Assembly: GCF_902809845.1 (NCBI RefSeq)
Contig: NZ_CADDWI010000008.1
Span: 620,001 to 684,000 of the forward strand
Source: Chelativorans sp. Marseille-P2723
GTDB lineage: Bacteria; Pseudomonadota; Alphaproteobacteria; Rhizobiales; Rhizobiaceae
DNA: 64,000 nucleotides
Reading direction: 5' to 3'
Shown here: positions 14,931-24,064 of the stretch, one piece after another
Numbering within the stretch: the stretch's first letter is position 1
How the letters are laid out: each line of letters starts with the position of its first letter
The notes under the pieces: generated by a model
Seen by the model: the letters and a program-made list of their open reading frames with translations, nothing else
The model's database searches: none
What the model was told of the DNA's origin: nothing
Position numbers and translations under genes: made by a program

Positions 14931-16730
14931 TCAGTACCCCGCCAGCCGGGCAGCAGACGCAGTCAGGGAATTGACGCTCACATTGCCGACGAGCCGGGTT
15001 CCGGCAATCTCGCGCGCGTTCGCGTCGAAGAACAGCATGGTTGGAGGCCCGGCCACGCGGAGCTGCCTCATCAGTTCGGCGTCCCGCGCGTCAAAATCAG
15101 TCACGTCCGCCTTCAAGAGCCGGAAGCCTGAAAGGGCTTCCCGCACGCCCGCGTCAGGAAGCACTCCGCGCTCGATGCTCCGGCACGTAACGCACCAGTC
15201 GGCCGTAAAGTAGACCAGCGTCGGCATGCCTGCCGCGTCCATCTTCGCCTGGAGATCAGCGGCCGACGTGACGGAGCCGAAGTCAAGGTCCCTGCTGACG
15301 GCAGAGGCCTGCCCGCGATCCGCGAACACTGCAAGAGGCGTGAGCGGGTCGGTCGCCCCGGCAGCGGCTCCGATCATGAGAATTGCGCCATAAATCAGCG
15401 AAATGGTTCCCAATGCACGTCCTGCCGTCAGCGCAAGGCCGCGCGGCAGAATGGCCGAGAATGCATAGCTCGCAACGCCGATCAACAGGACCGCCCATAG
15501 CGCGAGATCGACGCCCGCTGGAACGAGCGGCGTCGCCAGCCATATGGCTGTTCCCAAAAACGCGAAGCCGAAGGCACGCTTGACTTGTTCCATCCAGGCG
15601 CCTGCGCGCGGCAGAGCCTTGCCGCCAAAGGCGCCGAGAACGAGGAGCGGCAGTCCCTTTCCGATTCCAAGCGCGAAAAGAGCCGCCGCACCGAGCGCAG
15701 TGTCGCCTGTCTGCGCGATGTATAGCAGTGCGCCCGCGAGCGGAGCGGTAACGCAGGGGCCGACGATAAGCGCGGACGAGAAGCCGAGGGCGGCAGCCGA
15801 ACCAGTCGATCCTCCCCGCCTGCCCGTGCGCGCCGCGATCCAACTCGTCCAAGCCGAGGGAAGCTGGAGCTCGAACAGCCCGAACATGGAAAGCGCCAGG
15901 CCGATGAATACCGCCACGATGACGCCTGTCGTCCAGGAGGATTGCAAGACCATCTGGAGGTTCTGGCCCGACCATCCAGCCGCAGCACCAAGCAGCGCGA
16001 ACGCGGAAGCAAGGCCAATTACGTAAGCGGCGGAGAGGGCGAAGCCCCGCCCTGGAGTGAGGCGCTCGCCTTCCCGCGCCAAGGCTCCGGCCAGGATGGG
16101 ATACATCGGAAACACGCATGGGGTGAAGGCGAGCAGCAGACCGAACAGCGTGAACATGCCCAGCATCAAGGCTATTCCGCCCTTGCCCAGGAGCGACTGG
16201 ACAAGGCCCTCGTCCGCCGCAAGTTGAAAACCTGGAGACTCCAGCCCGCTCTTCGGCTCGACGGCGGGTTCCGAACTCCAGGCGACCTGAGCCCTCGTCA
16301 TCGGCGTCGGGTTGGTGATCGCGAAGGTCACCGGATCAACCAGACGCCTCTCGGGGGCATAGCAGATGCCGTCCTCCTGGCACCCCTGATAGGAGATCTC
16401 GATGGGGTTGGATACGCGATCGGAAAGCACCGCCTCGGCACGACCGTAATAGATCTCGGAAGGTCCGAAGTTGGGATCGTCTTTTTGGAGGCCCGGCGGT
16501 GTCTCAACCGTCAGTGCCGCGCCGTCCGCGGCCCGCGCAGCGATCCTGTCGCGGTATAAGTAGTAGCCCTCGGCGATTTCCCACTCTATTTCGAGCGATC
16601 CGCCGGGACCTTGCGAAGCCGCGATCTTGAAAGCCTGATCCACGGGAAGCGGCTCATCGGCCACTGCGGCAGTAAGCGCAATGCCCAGGCTTGCGAGCAC
16701 TGCCAGGATACCTGCCGCTGTCTTCTTCAT
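14931..16730 (-). CDS. dsbD: Thiol:disulfide interchange protein DsbD (ScsB-like)
   Basis: 599 residues in three parts: signal peptide then periplasmic alpha domain (EPLPVDQAF...; cysteine pair in YQGCQEDGICYAP); a central membrane domain of about eight helices (FTPCVFPMYPIL and IVGPCVTAPLAG hold the two electron-relay Cys); and a C-terminal thioredoxin domain with ADWCVTCRS. It moves electrons from cytoplasmic thioredoxin across the membrane to periplasmic thiol proteins. First gene of the minus-strand set, divergent from the L,D-transpeptidase gene with a putative operator between them. Confidence 0.92.
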   Translation of the reverse strand: MKKTAAGILAVLASLGIALTAAVADEPLPVDQAFKIAASQGPGGSLEIEWEIAEGYYLYRDRIAARAADGAALTVETPPGLQKDDPNFGPSEIYYGRAEAVLSDRVSNPIEISYQGCQEDGICYAPERRLVDPVTFAITNPTPMTRAQVAWSSEPAVEPKSGLESPGFQLAADEGLVQSLLGKGGIALMLGMFTLFGLLLAFTPCVFPMYPILAGALAREGERLTPGRGFALSAAYVIGLASAFALLGAAAGWSGQNLQMVLQSSWTTGVIVAVFIGLALSMFGLFELQLPSAWTSWIAARTGRRGGSTGSAAALGFSSALIVGPCVTAPLAGALLYIAQTGDTALGAAALFALGIGKGLPLLVLGAFGGKALPRAGAWMEQVKRAFGFAFLGTAIWLATPLVPAGVDLALWAVLLIGVASYAFSAILPRGLALTAGRALGTISLIYGAILMIGAAAGATDPLTPLAVFADRGQASAVSRDLDFGSVTSAADLQAKMDAAGMPTLVYFTADWCVTCRSIERGVLPDAGVREALSGFRLLKADVTDFDARDAELMRQLRVAGPPTMLFFDANAREIAGTRLVGNVSVNSLTASAARLAGY

Positions 16731-16795
16731 TGCCCACTCCTTACGTCCCGTGCTGGAGGCAGAACCTCGTTCTTCGAGCCTACTGGGCGACGCAG

Positions 16796-16813
16796 CTTAA
16801 GGCAGCCTTAAGG
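16796..16813. promoter_or_regulatory. Candidate OmpR-type response-regulator site
   Basis: CTTAAGG occurs twice with an 11-base period (16796-16802 and 16807-16813), and the same bases form the inverted repeat CTTAAGG-CAG-CCTTAAG. Direct repeats one helical turn apart are the usual target form for OmpR-family regulators. The site lies between divergent dsbD and the L,D-transpeptidase gene, which is followed by such a regulator. Confidence 0.45.
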
Positions 16814-16857
16814 TAGGAAGGCTTCAGAGCGTCACGGAAACTCAGGAGAGGCAGGCA

Positions 16858-17622
16858 ATGACGCGCGATTTCGGAACCATGGCAATGCAAGGCGAAACGA
16901 AGATGGGCAGCAAGAATGTCGGACGACGATCGTTCCTGGTCGGAATAGGCGCTATGGCCGTATCCGGCTGCGTTGCAACCCCGCGCCAGGCGCCTGTGGT
17001 CAGCGTCGCGCCCGTACCAGCGCCGGCGGCCAAGCCCACTCCGGCGGTGCCGCCGATGTACTATGCAATGCCGCATGAGCGCTTTCCGATCCCCGCCGTC
17101 GACGTGACGCAGCTCGACGAGCGATTCTGGCGCACAGAGGTTGATTACCCAACGGATGAGAAGCCGGGAACTCTCATTGTCGATACGCCAGGCAAGTACC
17201 TATATCATGTGAAGCCGGGCGGCCGCGCGACCCGCTACGGCATCGGCGTTGGTCGGGACGGTTTCTCCTGGGCTGGACGTGCGATCATGGCCTACCGGCG
17301 CAAGTGGCCGCGCTGGACACCGCCCGATTCCATGGTCGCGCGGCAGCCTGAGCTCGAACCCTACAGCATTGCCAATGGGGGGATGGATCCTGGAATGAAA
17401 AACCCACTCGGCGCGCGGGCCCTCTACATCCACAAAGACGGCAAGGACACGCTTTACCGGGTCCACGGAACACCTGAAGCCTGGAGCATCGGCAAGGCCG
17501 TGTCCTCGGGCTGCATCCGTCTCGTCAACCAGGATGTTATTCATCTTCATGATGAGGTCCGCGATGGCAGCCCGATCGTGGTCATTCCCGATCCCGCCAT
17601 GAAGCATCTTCTCGTTGGCTGA
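16858..17622 (+). CDS. L,D-transpeptidase (YkuD domain) lipoprotein
   Basis: 254 residues. RRSFLVG followed by a hydrophobic stretch and AVSGC near residues 36-40 suggests a Tat-type lipoprotein signal. A Pro/Ala-rich linker leads to a YkuD catalytic domain with the motif H-G-T...SSGCIRL (catalytic Cys in SGCIR near residue 219). These enzymes make or use 3-3 cross-links in peptidoglycan or attach lipoproteins to it. The ATG at 16858 has AGGAG upstream; ATG at 16903 would put the RR motif near the N terminus, as is usual, and is a fair alternative. The two-component genes follow. Confidence 0.85.
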   Translation: MTRDFGTMAMQGETKMGSKNVGRRSFLVGIGAMAVSGCVATPRQAPVVSVAPVPAPAAKPTPAVPPMYYAMPHERFPIPAVDVTQLDERFWRTEVDYPTDEKPGTLIVDTPGKYLYHVKPGGRATRYGIGVGRDGFSWAGRAIMAYRRKWPRWTPPDSMVARQPELEPYSIANGGMDPGMKNPLGARALYIHKDGKDTLYRVHGTPEAWSIGKAVSSGCIRLVNQDVIHLHDEVRDGSPIVVIPDPAMKHLLVG

Positions 17623-17676
17623 CGCCACCAAACGGGCGGGATTTGATGCTCAGGAGCTTTCCATGGAATTCGATCA

Positions 17677-18342
17677 ATGCGGATACTGGTAATCGAAGAC
17701 GATCCGATGCTGCTCGACGGCCTCTCGGCAGGCCTCGGGCTTGCCGGCTTCACTGTTGATGCCGTCGCCACTTGCGAGGATGCCTTTGCTGCCCTCGAAA
17801 CGCACAGCTATCGCGCCGTGGTCCTTGACCTGATGCTTCCGGATGGGTCTGGCCTCGATGTACTTCAATCCCTTCGCAGACGCCGGGACGCAACCCCGGT
17901 TGTCCTGCTTACCGCACGCGACCAGGTGGAAGACCGTATCGCCGGGCTCGACGCCGGCGCCGACGACTATGTCGGCAAGCCCTTTGATCTCGACGAACTA
18001 GCCGCACGGGTACGGGCGGCGGCGCGCCGCGGAGCGGGCCATGCCTCAGCGGTATTGGAATGGAGGGGCGTGGTTCTGGATCCGGCAGGGCAGACCGTCA
18101 ACGCCGAAGGAAAACCGATTGCCCTGACCCGTCGGGAGTTCGGCGTCCTGCGAGCACTCATGGAACGCCCTGGCGCGACGGTTTCGAAGGCGGTGCTTGA
18201 GGAGACGCTTTACGGATGGCAGGAGGAAGTAGAAAGCAACGCCGTAGAAGTCCATATTCATAATCTCAGGACCAAACTCGGAACCAGCTTTATCAAGACG
18301 GTCCGGGGGCTGGGTTACAGGCTGGCGGAGGAACAGGCGTGA
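17677..18342 (+). CDS. OmpR-family response regulator
   Basis: 221 residues: a receiver domain (phospho-acceptor Asp in VLDLMLPDGSG, Lys in GKPFDLDEL) and a winged-helix Trans_reg_C domain (LTRREFGVLRALMERPGATVSK is split here as LTRREFGVL and MERPGATVSK; VRGLGYRL near the end). It is of the QseB/TctD type. Overlaps the sensor gene by four bases. Given its place behind the L,D-transpeptidase and near dsbD, it likely controls this envelope module; the 16796-16813 repeat is a candidate target. Confidence 0.93.
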   Translation: MRILVIEDDPMLLDGLSAGLGLAGFTVDAVATCEDAFAALETHSYRAVVLDLMLPDGSGLDVLQSLRRRRDATPVVLLTARDQVEDRIAGLDAGADDYVGKPFDLDELAARVRAAARRGAGHASAVLEWRGVVLDPAGQTVNAEGKPIALTRREFGVLRALMERPGATVSKAVLEETLYGWQEEVESNAVEVHIHNLRTKLGTSFIKTVRGLGYRLAEEQA

Positions 18343-19679
18343 GGTCGATCCGGTCGCGGCTGCTCACCATCCTTATCGCCTCAACAGGATTGGTGTGGCT
18401 GTTGGCGGTGGCTTGGATTTACGTCAGCACACAAGCCGAAGTCGAGCGGGTGCTCGATGCGCGCCTCACCGAGGCGGCACGTATGGTCAACTCGCTGCTG
18501 GCAGAGCGGCGGATCGAAATTGCACTTCCTGATGTCGGCGATCTCCCCGCGACTGAGTTCCAGATCGAGGACCCCTCCTACGAACGTCAGTTGTCGTGCC
18601 AGATCTGGTCCCTAGACGGGCGGTTGGTGGGACGTTCGGAACATGCACCTGGCGACCGGCTCACGGATGCCGACAATGGGTTCTCCGAAAGCGTCGTGGA
18701 CGGTGAGACGTGGCGCGTTTACGCGATCGAGAACGTAGCCTTGGGCGTGCGCGTCATGGTCGGGGACAGCATGGCGGTACGCAACCGCCTCGTCGGCGAT
18801 GTCGTAAAAGGACTTGCAATTCCCGCGGCGCTGATCCTGCCGTTCCTCACCGGTGTCATCTGGGTCAGCGTCCGGCGCGGCATGTCGCCTCTGGTCCGGA
18901 TGGCGGAGTCCCTGTCTTCGCGTTCGGCCACCGATCTGCGCCCGCTTCCCGATGAAAACTTGCCTGAGGAGATTGCGCCTGCCGTCCACGCTCTCAACGG
19001 GCTGTTCAGGCGGGTGGAGGACGCGCGCGAGCGCGAAAAGAGCTTTACGGCATTCGCCGCCCATGAACTGAAGACGCCATTGGCTGGACTGAAAACCCAG
19101 GCTCAGGTGGCGCTTGCGAGCCAGGACGGGGAGGTCCATGAAAATGCTCTTCGGCAGATTGCGGCCGGCGTTGACCGCACGTCAAGGCTTGTCCGTCAAC
19201 TGCTCGATCTCGCCGCGATCGAGGCGACGGACAGAACCCCTGAGCTGCAGGAGGCACGCCTGCTCGAGCTCGTCAGGCGCGTTGCAGCCGAGACGCTTTC
19301 CGCGGAGCGACGGGTGAGGATCGAAGGAAGCGAGGACGCTTCCGGGCGGCTCGATCCGGTGCTTGTTACACTTGCACTTCGAAACATCCTGGAAAACGCT
19401 ATCTGCCACTCGGATGGACAGGTTTCAGTCAGCATCGGCGAGACCTCAGCCGGCATCGAAATCGTGGTGGAAGATGAGGGACCCGGCATTCCCGTCGATG
19501 ACCTGCCACGCGCGAGCGACCGGTTTTTCCGAGGGCGGACAAAGTGTTCATCCGGCAGCGGCCTCGGACTTTCAATTGCAAAGGAGGCGGTGGCTCGCAT
19601 GGGAGGCACGTTGATATTGAGAAACCGGGAGCCACGTGGGCTCTCTGCCATACTATCGATCCCGACGCTCACGGAATGA
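18339..19679 (+). CDS. Two-component sensor histidine kinase (TctE/QseC type)
   Basis: 446 residues. The first transmembrane helix is at about 8-28, then a periplasmic TctE-like sensor region, a second helix near 155-175, a linker, the HisKA dimerisation box FAAHELKTPLAG and a HATPase domain (N box LRNILENAICHS, G1 EDEGPGIP, G2 GSGLGLSIAKEA). It starts on a GTG that overlaps the regulator's stop (GTGA). The signal is unknown; the dsb/scs-like neighbours suggest metal or thiol stress at the envelope. Confidence 0.92.
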   Translation: MRSIRSRLLTILIASTGLVWLLAVAWIYVSTQAEVERVLDARLTEAARMVNSLLAERRIEIALPDVGDLPATEFQIEDPSYERQLSCQIWSLDGRLVGRSEHAPGDRLTDADNGFSESVVDGETWRVYAIENVALGVRVMVGDSMAVRNRLVGDVVKGLAIPAALILPFLTGVIWVSVRRGMSPLVRMAESLSSRSATDLRPLPDENLPEEIAPAVHALNGLFRRVEDAREREKSFTAFAAHELKTPLAGLKTQAQVALASQDGEVHENALRQIAAGVDRTSRLVRQLLDLAAIEATDRTPELQEARLLELVRRVAAETLSAERRVRIEGSEDASGRLDPVLVTLALRNILENAICHSDGQVSVSIGETSAGIEIVVEDEGPGIPVDDLPRASDRFFRGRTKCSSGSGLGLSIAKEAVARMGGTLILRNREPRGLSAILSIPTLTE

Positions 19680-20680
19680 GGAGCATCCGCCAGACTTGTT
19701 GGAATTCGAGTCTTAAGATGTCATCAAGGCATTTACGAACCCACTCAATGGTTAATCTTCCTCAGCTATTTGCCGCCGTAGCGATATTTTGAGCGATATT
19801 TATCGAGGGAGCGGGGTGCCCATGGTCTGACATCAGGCGCTATCATACAAGGGCGTAACCACGACGCGAGCGGTTTCACGATGGCCGGGTTTATGAAACC
19901 TGATAACAACATCCTTCATCTGAACAGCGCTTGATCGTTTTGCGGGTAGGGGAGGCAATCCGGTCCGGTCTATCCGCAGCGATCAAGTCAGCCACGCGGC
20001 GCGATCGCAGCCGACTCCGCTGATCAGCGGAGCACATATTGAAAGACGTCGAAATACTCGCAACAGACCCAGCACCAGAAGGCGGCACGCAAAAAAGCGG
20101 CCAGTGGAGATTGGGGCAGGGCCGACGTCACTGATCAGCCGCCACGATTGATCACCGGCCGTCTCTGTTATGCGGTAACGCTGGAGATGGCCCATAAAGC
20201 AGCGCGTGTGGACGTCGTCTGGACGATTCAAAATCCATAGATCCGGGCCGAACCGGCAGTCATGGCGGCGTCTGGCGCGGCAGGCGCAGTTCGGCCAGGT
20301 GGCACCATATTTCCGAACCGCGTGACCAGGCGGACCGATGGTTCATTTCGTGACAGACGAGGACACTCTTTTGCTTGCAACCCACAGGGAGGTTGTCGAC
20401 GATGCGCACTGCTAAATAACAAGTCGCATAAGATATATTATGGAACTGGCAGCAGGATGCTGTAGGGCTTCGACAAGAGCTTTGATACTTGTCCATTGTT
20501 GCGATGGCAGGCTCGCCCCCTTCACCATGCAGCCGATTCTGCATTAAGTGGGCTCCACGTTGCATATGAGAACGGATCGCATTTTCCGTCGCAGACTTAG
20601 CGGGAATTGAGAGACTGTATGCGCAAATGCGTTGCGATCGACTAGGCCGATTATGCTTTGCGCATAAATGCGTCCGAACT
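19680..20680. other. 1-kb stretch with no recognisable gene
   Basis: About 1 kb between the histidine kinase and chrA. All six frames are broken by stops into pieces of at most ~100 codons, and none reads as a known protein. No tRNA, riboswitch or transposon end was recognised. Base composition looks a little more AT-rich than the flanks. It may be decayed DNA from an earlier insertion. Confidence 0.45.
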
Positions 20681-21925
20681 TCAGTCGATTAGGATCCCAC
20701 CTAATGCCGCGATCAGAACAACGTTCCAAGGCGGGCGTTTCCAGACCATCAGCAGCACGAAGCACGACATTGCCAGGGCGAAATCGTACGGCCCGCGAAT
20801 GGCGTTGCTCCAGACCGGATCGTAAAGTGCAGCCGCAAGGATGCCGACGACGGCCGCATTGGTGCCTCGCATCATGGCTTGTGCAGACGGCTGCATGCGG
20901 AATGAATCCCAGAACGGAATAACTCCGAGCAACAGAAGGAATCCCGGCAGAAAAATGCTGGCAAGTGCAATGCCGGCCCCAAGAAAGCCGTTCGGCTCTG
21001 GGCCGAGTACCATTCCAAGATAGGCAGCAAAGGTGAAAAGCGGTCCCGGAATGGCCTGGGCAGCTCCGTATCCGGCCAGGAACGCATCTGCCGAAACCCA
21101 GCCCGAACGGACAATTTCAGTCTCCAGAAGCGGCAGTACTACATGGCCACCGCCGAAAACCAAGGCGCCGGCTCGATAGAAGGCGTCGAAAACGGCAACC
21201 CCTTGCCATGCTGTGGCGGAAGCCAGCAATGGCAGCCCTAAAAGCAGTCCGAAAAACAGCCCTAGCGAGATCAGCCCTGAGGCACGCGTGAGCGGAAAGC
21301 GGACATGGCTTGCAGCGCCGTCCCCAGCCCCAGACCGGCAGAGCCATAATCCGCCAAGGCCCCCTGCAAGAATGGCAGCGATCTGGCCCATGAAACCTGC
21401 GATAAAGATCACGATCAGTGCTGCCGCAAGCGCGATGCTCGCGCGCTCCCTATCAGGACAGAGGCTTCTTGCCATGCCCCACACGGCCTGCGCTACGATA
21501 GCGACCGCAACAACCTTCAGGCCGTGGAGGATTCCTGAGCCAACGGGGCCGCCGAACGTTGCCGCGCCTAATGCAAAGAGCACCAGAATGATTGCGGAAG
21601 GAAGCGTGAATGCCAGCCAGCCCGCTGCCGCGCCCAGTGGCCCTGCTCGCAGAAGCCCCAGCGCAAAGCCTACCTGACTCGATGCAGGTCCCGGGAGAAA
21701 CTGGCACAACGCAACGAGATCCGCATAGCCCTTCTCGTTGAGCCAGCGCCGGCGGACCACAAACTCGTCCCGAAAGTAGCCAAGATGGGCGATGGGCCCG
21801 CCGAAGGATGTAAGCCCAAGCTTCAAAAAAGCAGCAAAGACCTCACCGAGCGCGCCCTTCTTTCTCCGCTGAGCTGAACTCGGTGCGTTTTCACCGTGAT
21901 CGCTTTCATCGATCGGTTCAGGCAT
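20681..21925 (-). CDS. chrA: Chromate transporter ChrA (long-chain)
   Basis: 414 residues, a two-domain CHR membrane protein. Each half carries the repeat: FLKLGLTSFGGPIAHLGYF with PGPASSQVGF in the first half and FGGGHVVLPLLE with IPGPLFTFAAYLG in the second. It exports chromate, taken up by mistake through sulfate transporters, and gives chromate tolerance. No ChrB regulator lies beside it. It forms the head of a long minus-strand stretch but shares no obvious function with the genes after it. Confidence 0.92.
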   Translation of the reverse strand: MPEPIDESDHGENAPSSAQRRKKGALGEVFAAFLKLGLTSFGGPIAHLGYFRDEFVVRRRWLNEKGYADLVALCQFLPGPASSQVGFALGLLRAGPLGAAAGWLAFTLPSAIILVLFALGAATFGGPVGSGILHGLKVVAVAIVAQAVWGMARSLCPDRERASIALAAALIVIFIAGFMGQIAAILAGGLGGLWLCRSGAGDGAASHVRFPLTRASGLISLGLFFGLLLGLPLLASATAWQGVAVFDAFYRAGALVFGGGHVVLPLLETEIVRSGWVSADAFLAGYGAAQAIPGPLFTFAAYLGMVLGPEPNGFLGAGIALASIFLPGFLLLLGVIPFWDSFRMQPSAQAMMRGTNAAVVGILAAALYDPVWSNAIRGPYDFALAMSCFVLLMVWKRPPWNVVLIAALGGILID

Positions 21926-21964
21926 CCAATTTATCTGCTTGAATGGCCATGGCTGCCTGCATGC

Positions 21965-22435
21965 TCAAACCACGATGTCAGCGACCTGTGCCCGGGCCGC
22001 CTCGATTAACGCGTCGGGCGCAGCAGCAAATACCGCGTCATGCGCACCGGCCGCAGCCCAGACGCGATCGAAGCGAAGCAAGGTCTCGTCAGCAAAGCGG
22101 CGAACCGTTTCGGGGTGACCTAAGGGCGAGACACCTCCGATCGCAAAGCCGGTCTCTTCCCGCACCTTCCTCGGATCAGCTCGCTCCAGCTCCTCGCCAG
22201 CAAGACCTGCGGCCTTGTTCGGATCAAGCATATGGCTGCCGGAGACGAGAAACAGGTAAAGGTGGCCTGACTCCTTTCCTGCAAAGACCAGCGATTTGAC
22301 GATCTGGTCAACGTCGCAGCCGCACTGGCAGGCCGCCTCCTCCGCCGTTCGCGTCGATTCCCCCATCCGCCTGATCTCGATTGAAAGCCCTGCCATCGCA
22401 GCCGCGCGGGCGACTCGCTCGACGCTTTTTGACAT
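21965..22435 (-). CDS. YbaK/EbsC-family protein, probable aminoacyl-tRNA deacylase
   Basis: 156 residues of the YbaK/ProX superfamily that hydrolyses mischarged aminoacyl-tRNAs such as Cys-tRNA(Pro). Visible family blocks are CQCGCDVDQIVKSLVF (with the conserved catalytic-type Lys), LVSGSHMLD and AIGGVSPLGH. The ATG at 22435 was chosen over a TTG three bases upstream. It stands between chrA and the MBL hydrolase, on the same strand as both. Confidence 0.85.
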   Translation of the reverse strand: MSKSVERVARAAAMAGLSIEIRRMGESTRTAEEAACQCGCDVDQIVKSLVFAGKESGHLYLFLVSGSHMLDPNKAAGLAGEELERADPRKVREETGFAIGGVSPLGHPETVRRFADETLLRFDRVWAAAGAHDAVFAAAPDALIEAARAQVADIVV

Positions 22436-22451
22436 CAAGTTCCCTTACGTT

Positions 22452-23264
22452 TCAGCCTGTTGCACTAATTTCTTCAAGAATCATACCATCATATGCAGGT
22501 TCAACGTGGCTCGGCGTCTCTTGACGTACAGTCTCATAATCAAGCGGAGTATGCATATGCGTCAGCACGGCCCGCCGGGGTTCGAGCCGCTCAATCCATT
22601 GCAGCGCTTCTCCCAGTGAAAAGTGGCTCGGATGCGGATGGTATTGCAACGCATCTATGACGAGAACTTTAAGCCCCGAAAGGAGGGGCACCGTTTCCTC
22701 CGGGAAATCGCTCACGTCAGGGCAATAGGCGATGTCCTCCACCCGCAGCCCAAGCGAGTGCATATCGCCGTGGATTTGGAGCAGCGGCGTGAAGCTGAGC
22801 GGCCCCCCCTCACCCGTAATCGTGAACTTCCCGCGGATGATGTGCGGCAACAGGATCGGCGGATAGCTGCTGCCGGGCGGGGTTTCAAAACAATAGCCAA
22901 ACCCTTCACGCAGGCGCGCCATGGTCCGTTCGTCCGCATAGATGTCCATCATCCGGCGCTGCGCCAGAACATAGCCGCGCAGATCGTCGACGCCATGGAT
23001 ATGATCGGCATGTGGATGCGTATAGACCACTGCGTCAAGGCTCGTCACCTTCGCACGGATCATCTGCTCGCGGAAATCGGGCCCCGTGTCGATGGCAACA
23101 CGTGTGACACGTCCATCAGGCTTGATGCGCTCCACCATCGCCGCGGCGCGTGAGCGGCGGTTTCTCGGATTGCAGGGATCGCAGGCGCCCCAATCGCCGG
23201 TTATTCGGGGCACTCCCGGAGAGGAGCCACAGCCTAGAATAGTAAGACGGATCCGGTCAGCCAA
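22452..23264 (-). CDS. PhnP-like metallo-beta-lactamase-fold hydrolase
   Basis: 270 residues. The N terminus LTILGCGSSPGVPRI and the DPCNPRNRRSR insertion are typical of the PhnP / YcbX-type branch, which cleaves cyclic phosphodiesters. The metal site is THPHADHIHG, with further His in the later strands (LTHMHTPLDY). Within this minus-strand set it follows tatD with a 2-base gap, as in many alphaproteobacteria where metG-tatD-MBL are adjacent. The exact substrate is not known; no phn genes are nearby. Confidence 0.88.
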   Translation of the reverse strand: MADRIRLTILGCGSSPGVPRITGDWGACDPCNPRNRRSRAAAMVERIKPDGRVTRVAIDTGPDFREQMIRAKVTSLDAVVYTHPHADHIHGVDDLRGYVLAQRRMMDIYADERTMARLREGFGYCFETPPGSSYPPILLPHIIRGKFTITGEGGPLSFTPLLQIHGDMHSLGLRVEDIAYCPDVSDFPEETVPLLSGLKVLVIDALQYHPHPSHFSLGEALQWIERLEPRRAVLTHMHTPLDYETVRQETPSHVEPAYDGMILEEISATG

Positions 23265-23266
23265 GT

Positions 23267-24064
23267 TCAGGCGCCTTCTTCCGTAGGGCGGGGTACCTTG
23301 CCGAACAGGCGAAAGAAATTTCCTGTCGTCAATGCGGCCGTTTCTTCCAGAGGGAGGCCGATTATTTCTGCAAGGACCTTGGCCGTCTGGACCACGAAAG
23401 CAGGTTCGTTGCGCTTGCCACGATTAGGAACAGGGGCCAGAAATGGCGCATCGGTTTCCACCAGCAACCGGTCGCGCGGCACGTTGCGCGCAATTTCCCT
23501 CAAAGCTTCCGATTTCTTGAAGGTCAGGATACCGGAAAAGGAGATGTAGCCGCCCAGTTCTACTCCTGTATGGGCCAGGGCCGGGCCTGAGGAGAAGCAA
23601 TGCAGGATAAAGGGAAAAGCGCCCTTCCCCGTCTCTTCCCGCAAAATTGCGGCAATGTCGTCATCCGCATTCCGGGCATGGATGACGAGCGGCAGGCCAG
23701 TGCGACGCGCCGCCTCGATGTGGGTCCGGAAGCCCTTTGCCTGGATGTCCCGCGGTGCCTTGTCGTAGAAGTAATCAAGGCCGGCCTCCCCGATGCCGAT
23801 CACCTTGGGATGCTCAGCCAGGCTAACGAGATCATCGGCGGTGACGTCCGTTTCCTCACCGGCGTTATGCGGGTGAGTCCCGATTGTGCAATAGACGCTG
23901 TCGTACTTCTCGGCGAGGGCGTTCAATGCCTCAAACCGCTTCACCCGGGTTGAGATCGTAACCATCAGCGCAACGCCGGCTGCCGCAGCACGAGCCACGA
24001 TCTCATCTCGATCCGTCTCAAAATCTGGAAAATCCAGATGGCAGTGGGCATCGACCAGCATCAT
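23267..24064 (-). CDS. tatD: TatD-family metal-dependent hydrolase (DNase)
   Basis: 265 residues, a TIM-barrel amidohydrolase-like nuclease. Metal ligands are in VDAHCHLDF near the N terminus, GEAGLDYFY (Glu), VIHARN (His), LHCFSS (His) and [11 protein letters not shown] (Asp). TatD proteins have 3'-5' DNA exonuclease activity and act in DNA repair or clearance. Its ATG overlaps the metG stop by four bases (ATGA), so the two genes are translationally coupled. Confidence 0.92.
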   Translation of the reverse strand: MMLVDAHCHLDFPDFETDRDEIVARAAAAGVALMVTISTRVKRFEALNALAEKYDSVYCTIGTHPHNAGEETDVTADDLVSLAEHPKVIGIGEAGLDYFYDKAPRDIQAKGFRTHIEAARRTGLPLVIHARNADDDIAAILREETGKGAFPFILHCFSSGPALAHTGVELGGYISFSGILTFKKSEALREIARNVPRDRLLVETDAPFLAPVPNRGKRNEPAFVVQTAKVLAEIIGLPLEETAALTTGNFFRLFGKVPRPTEEGA

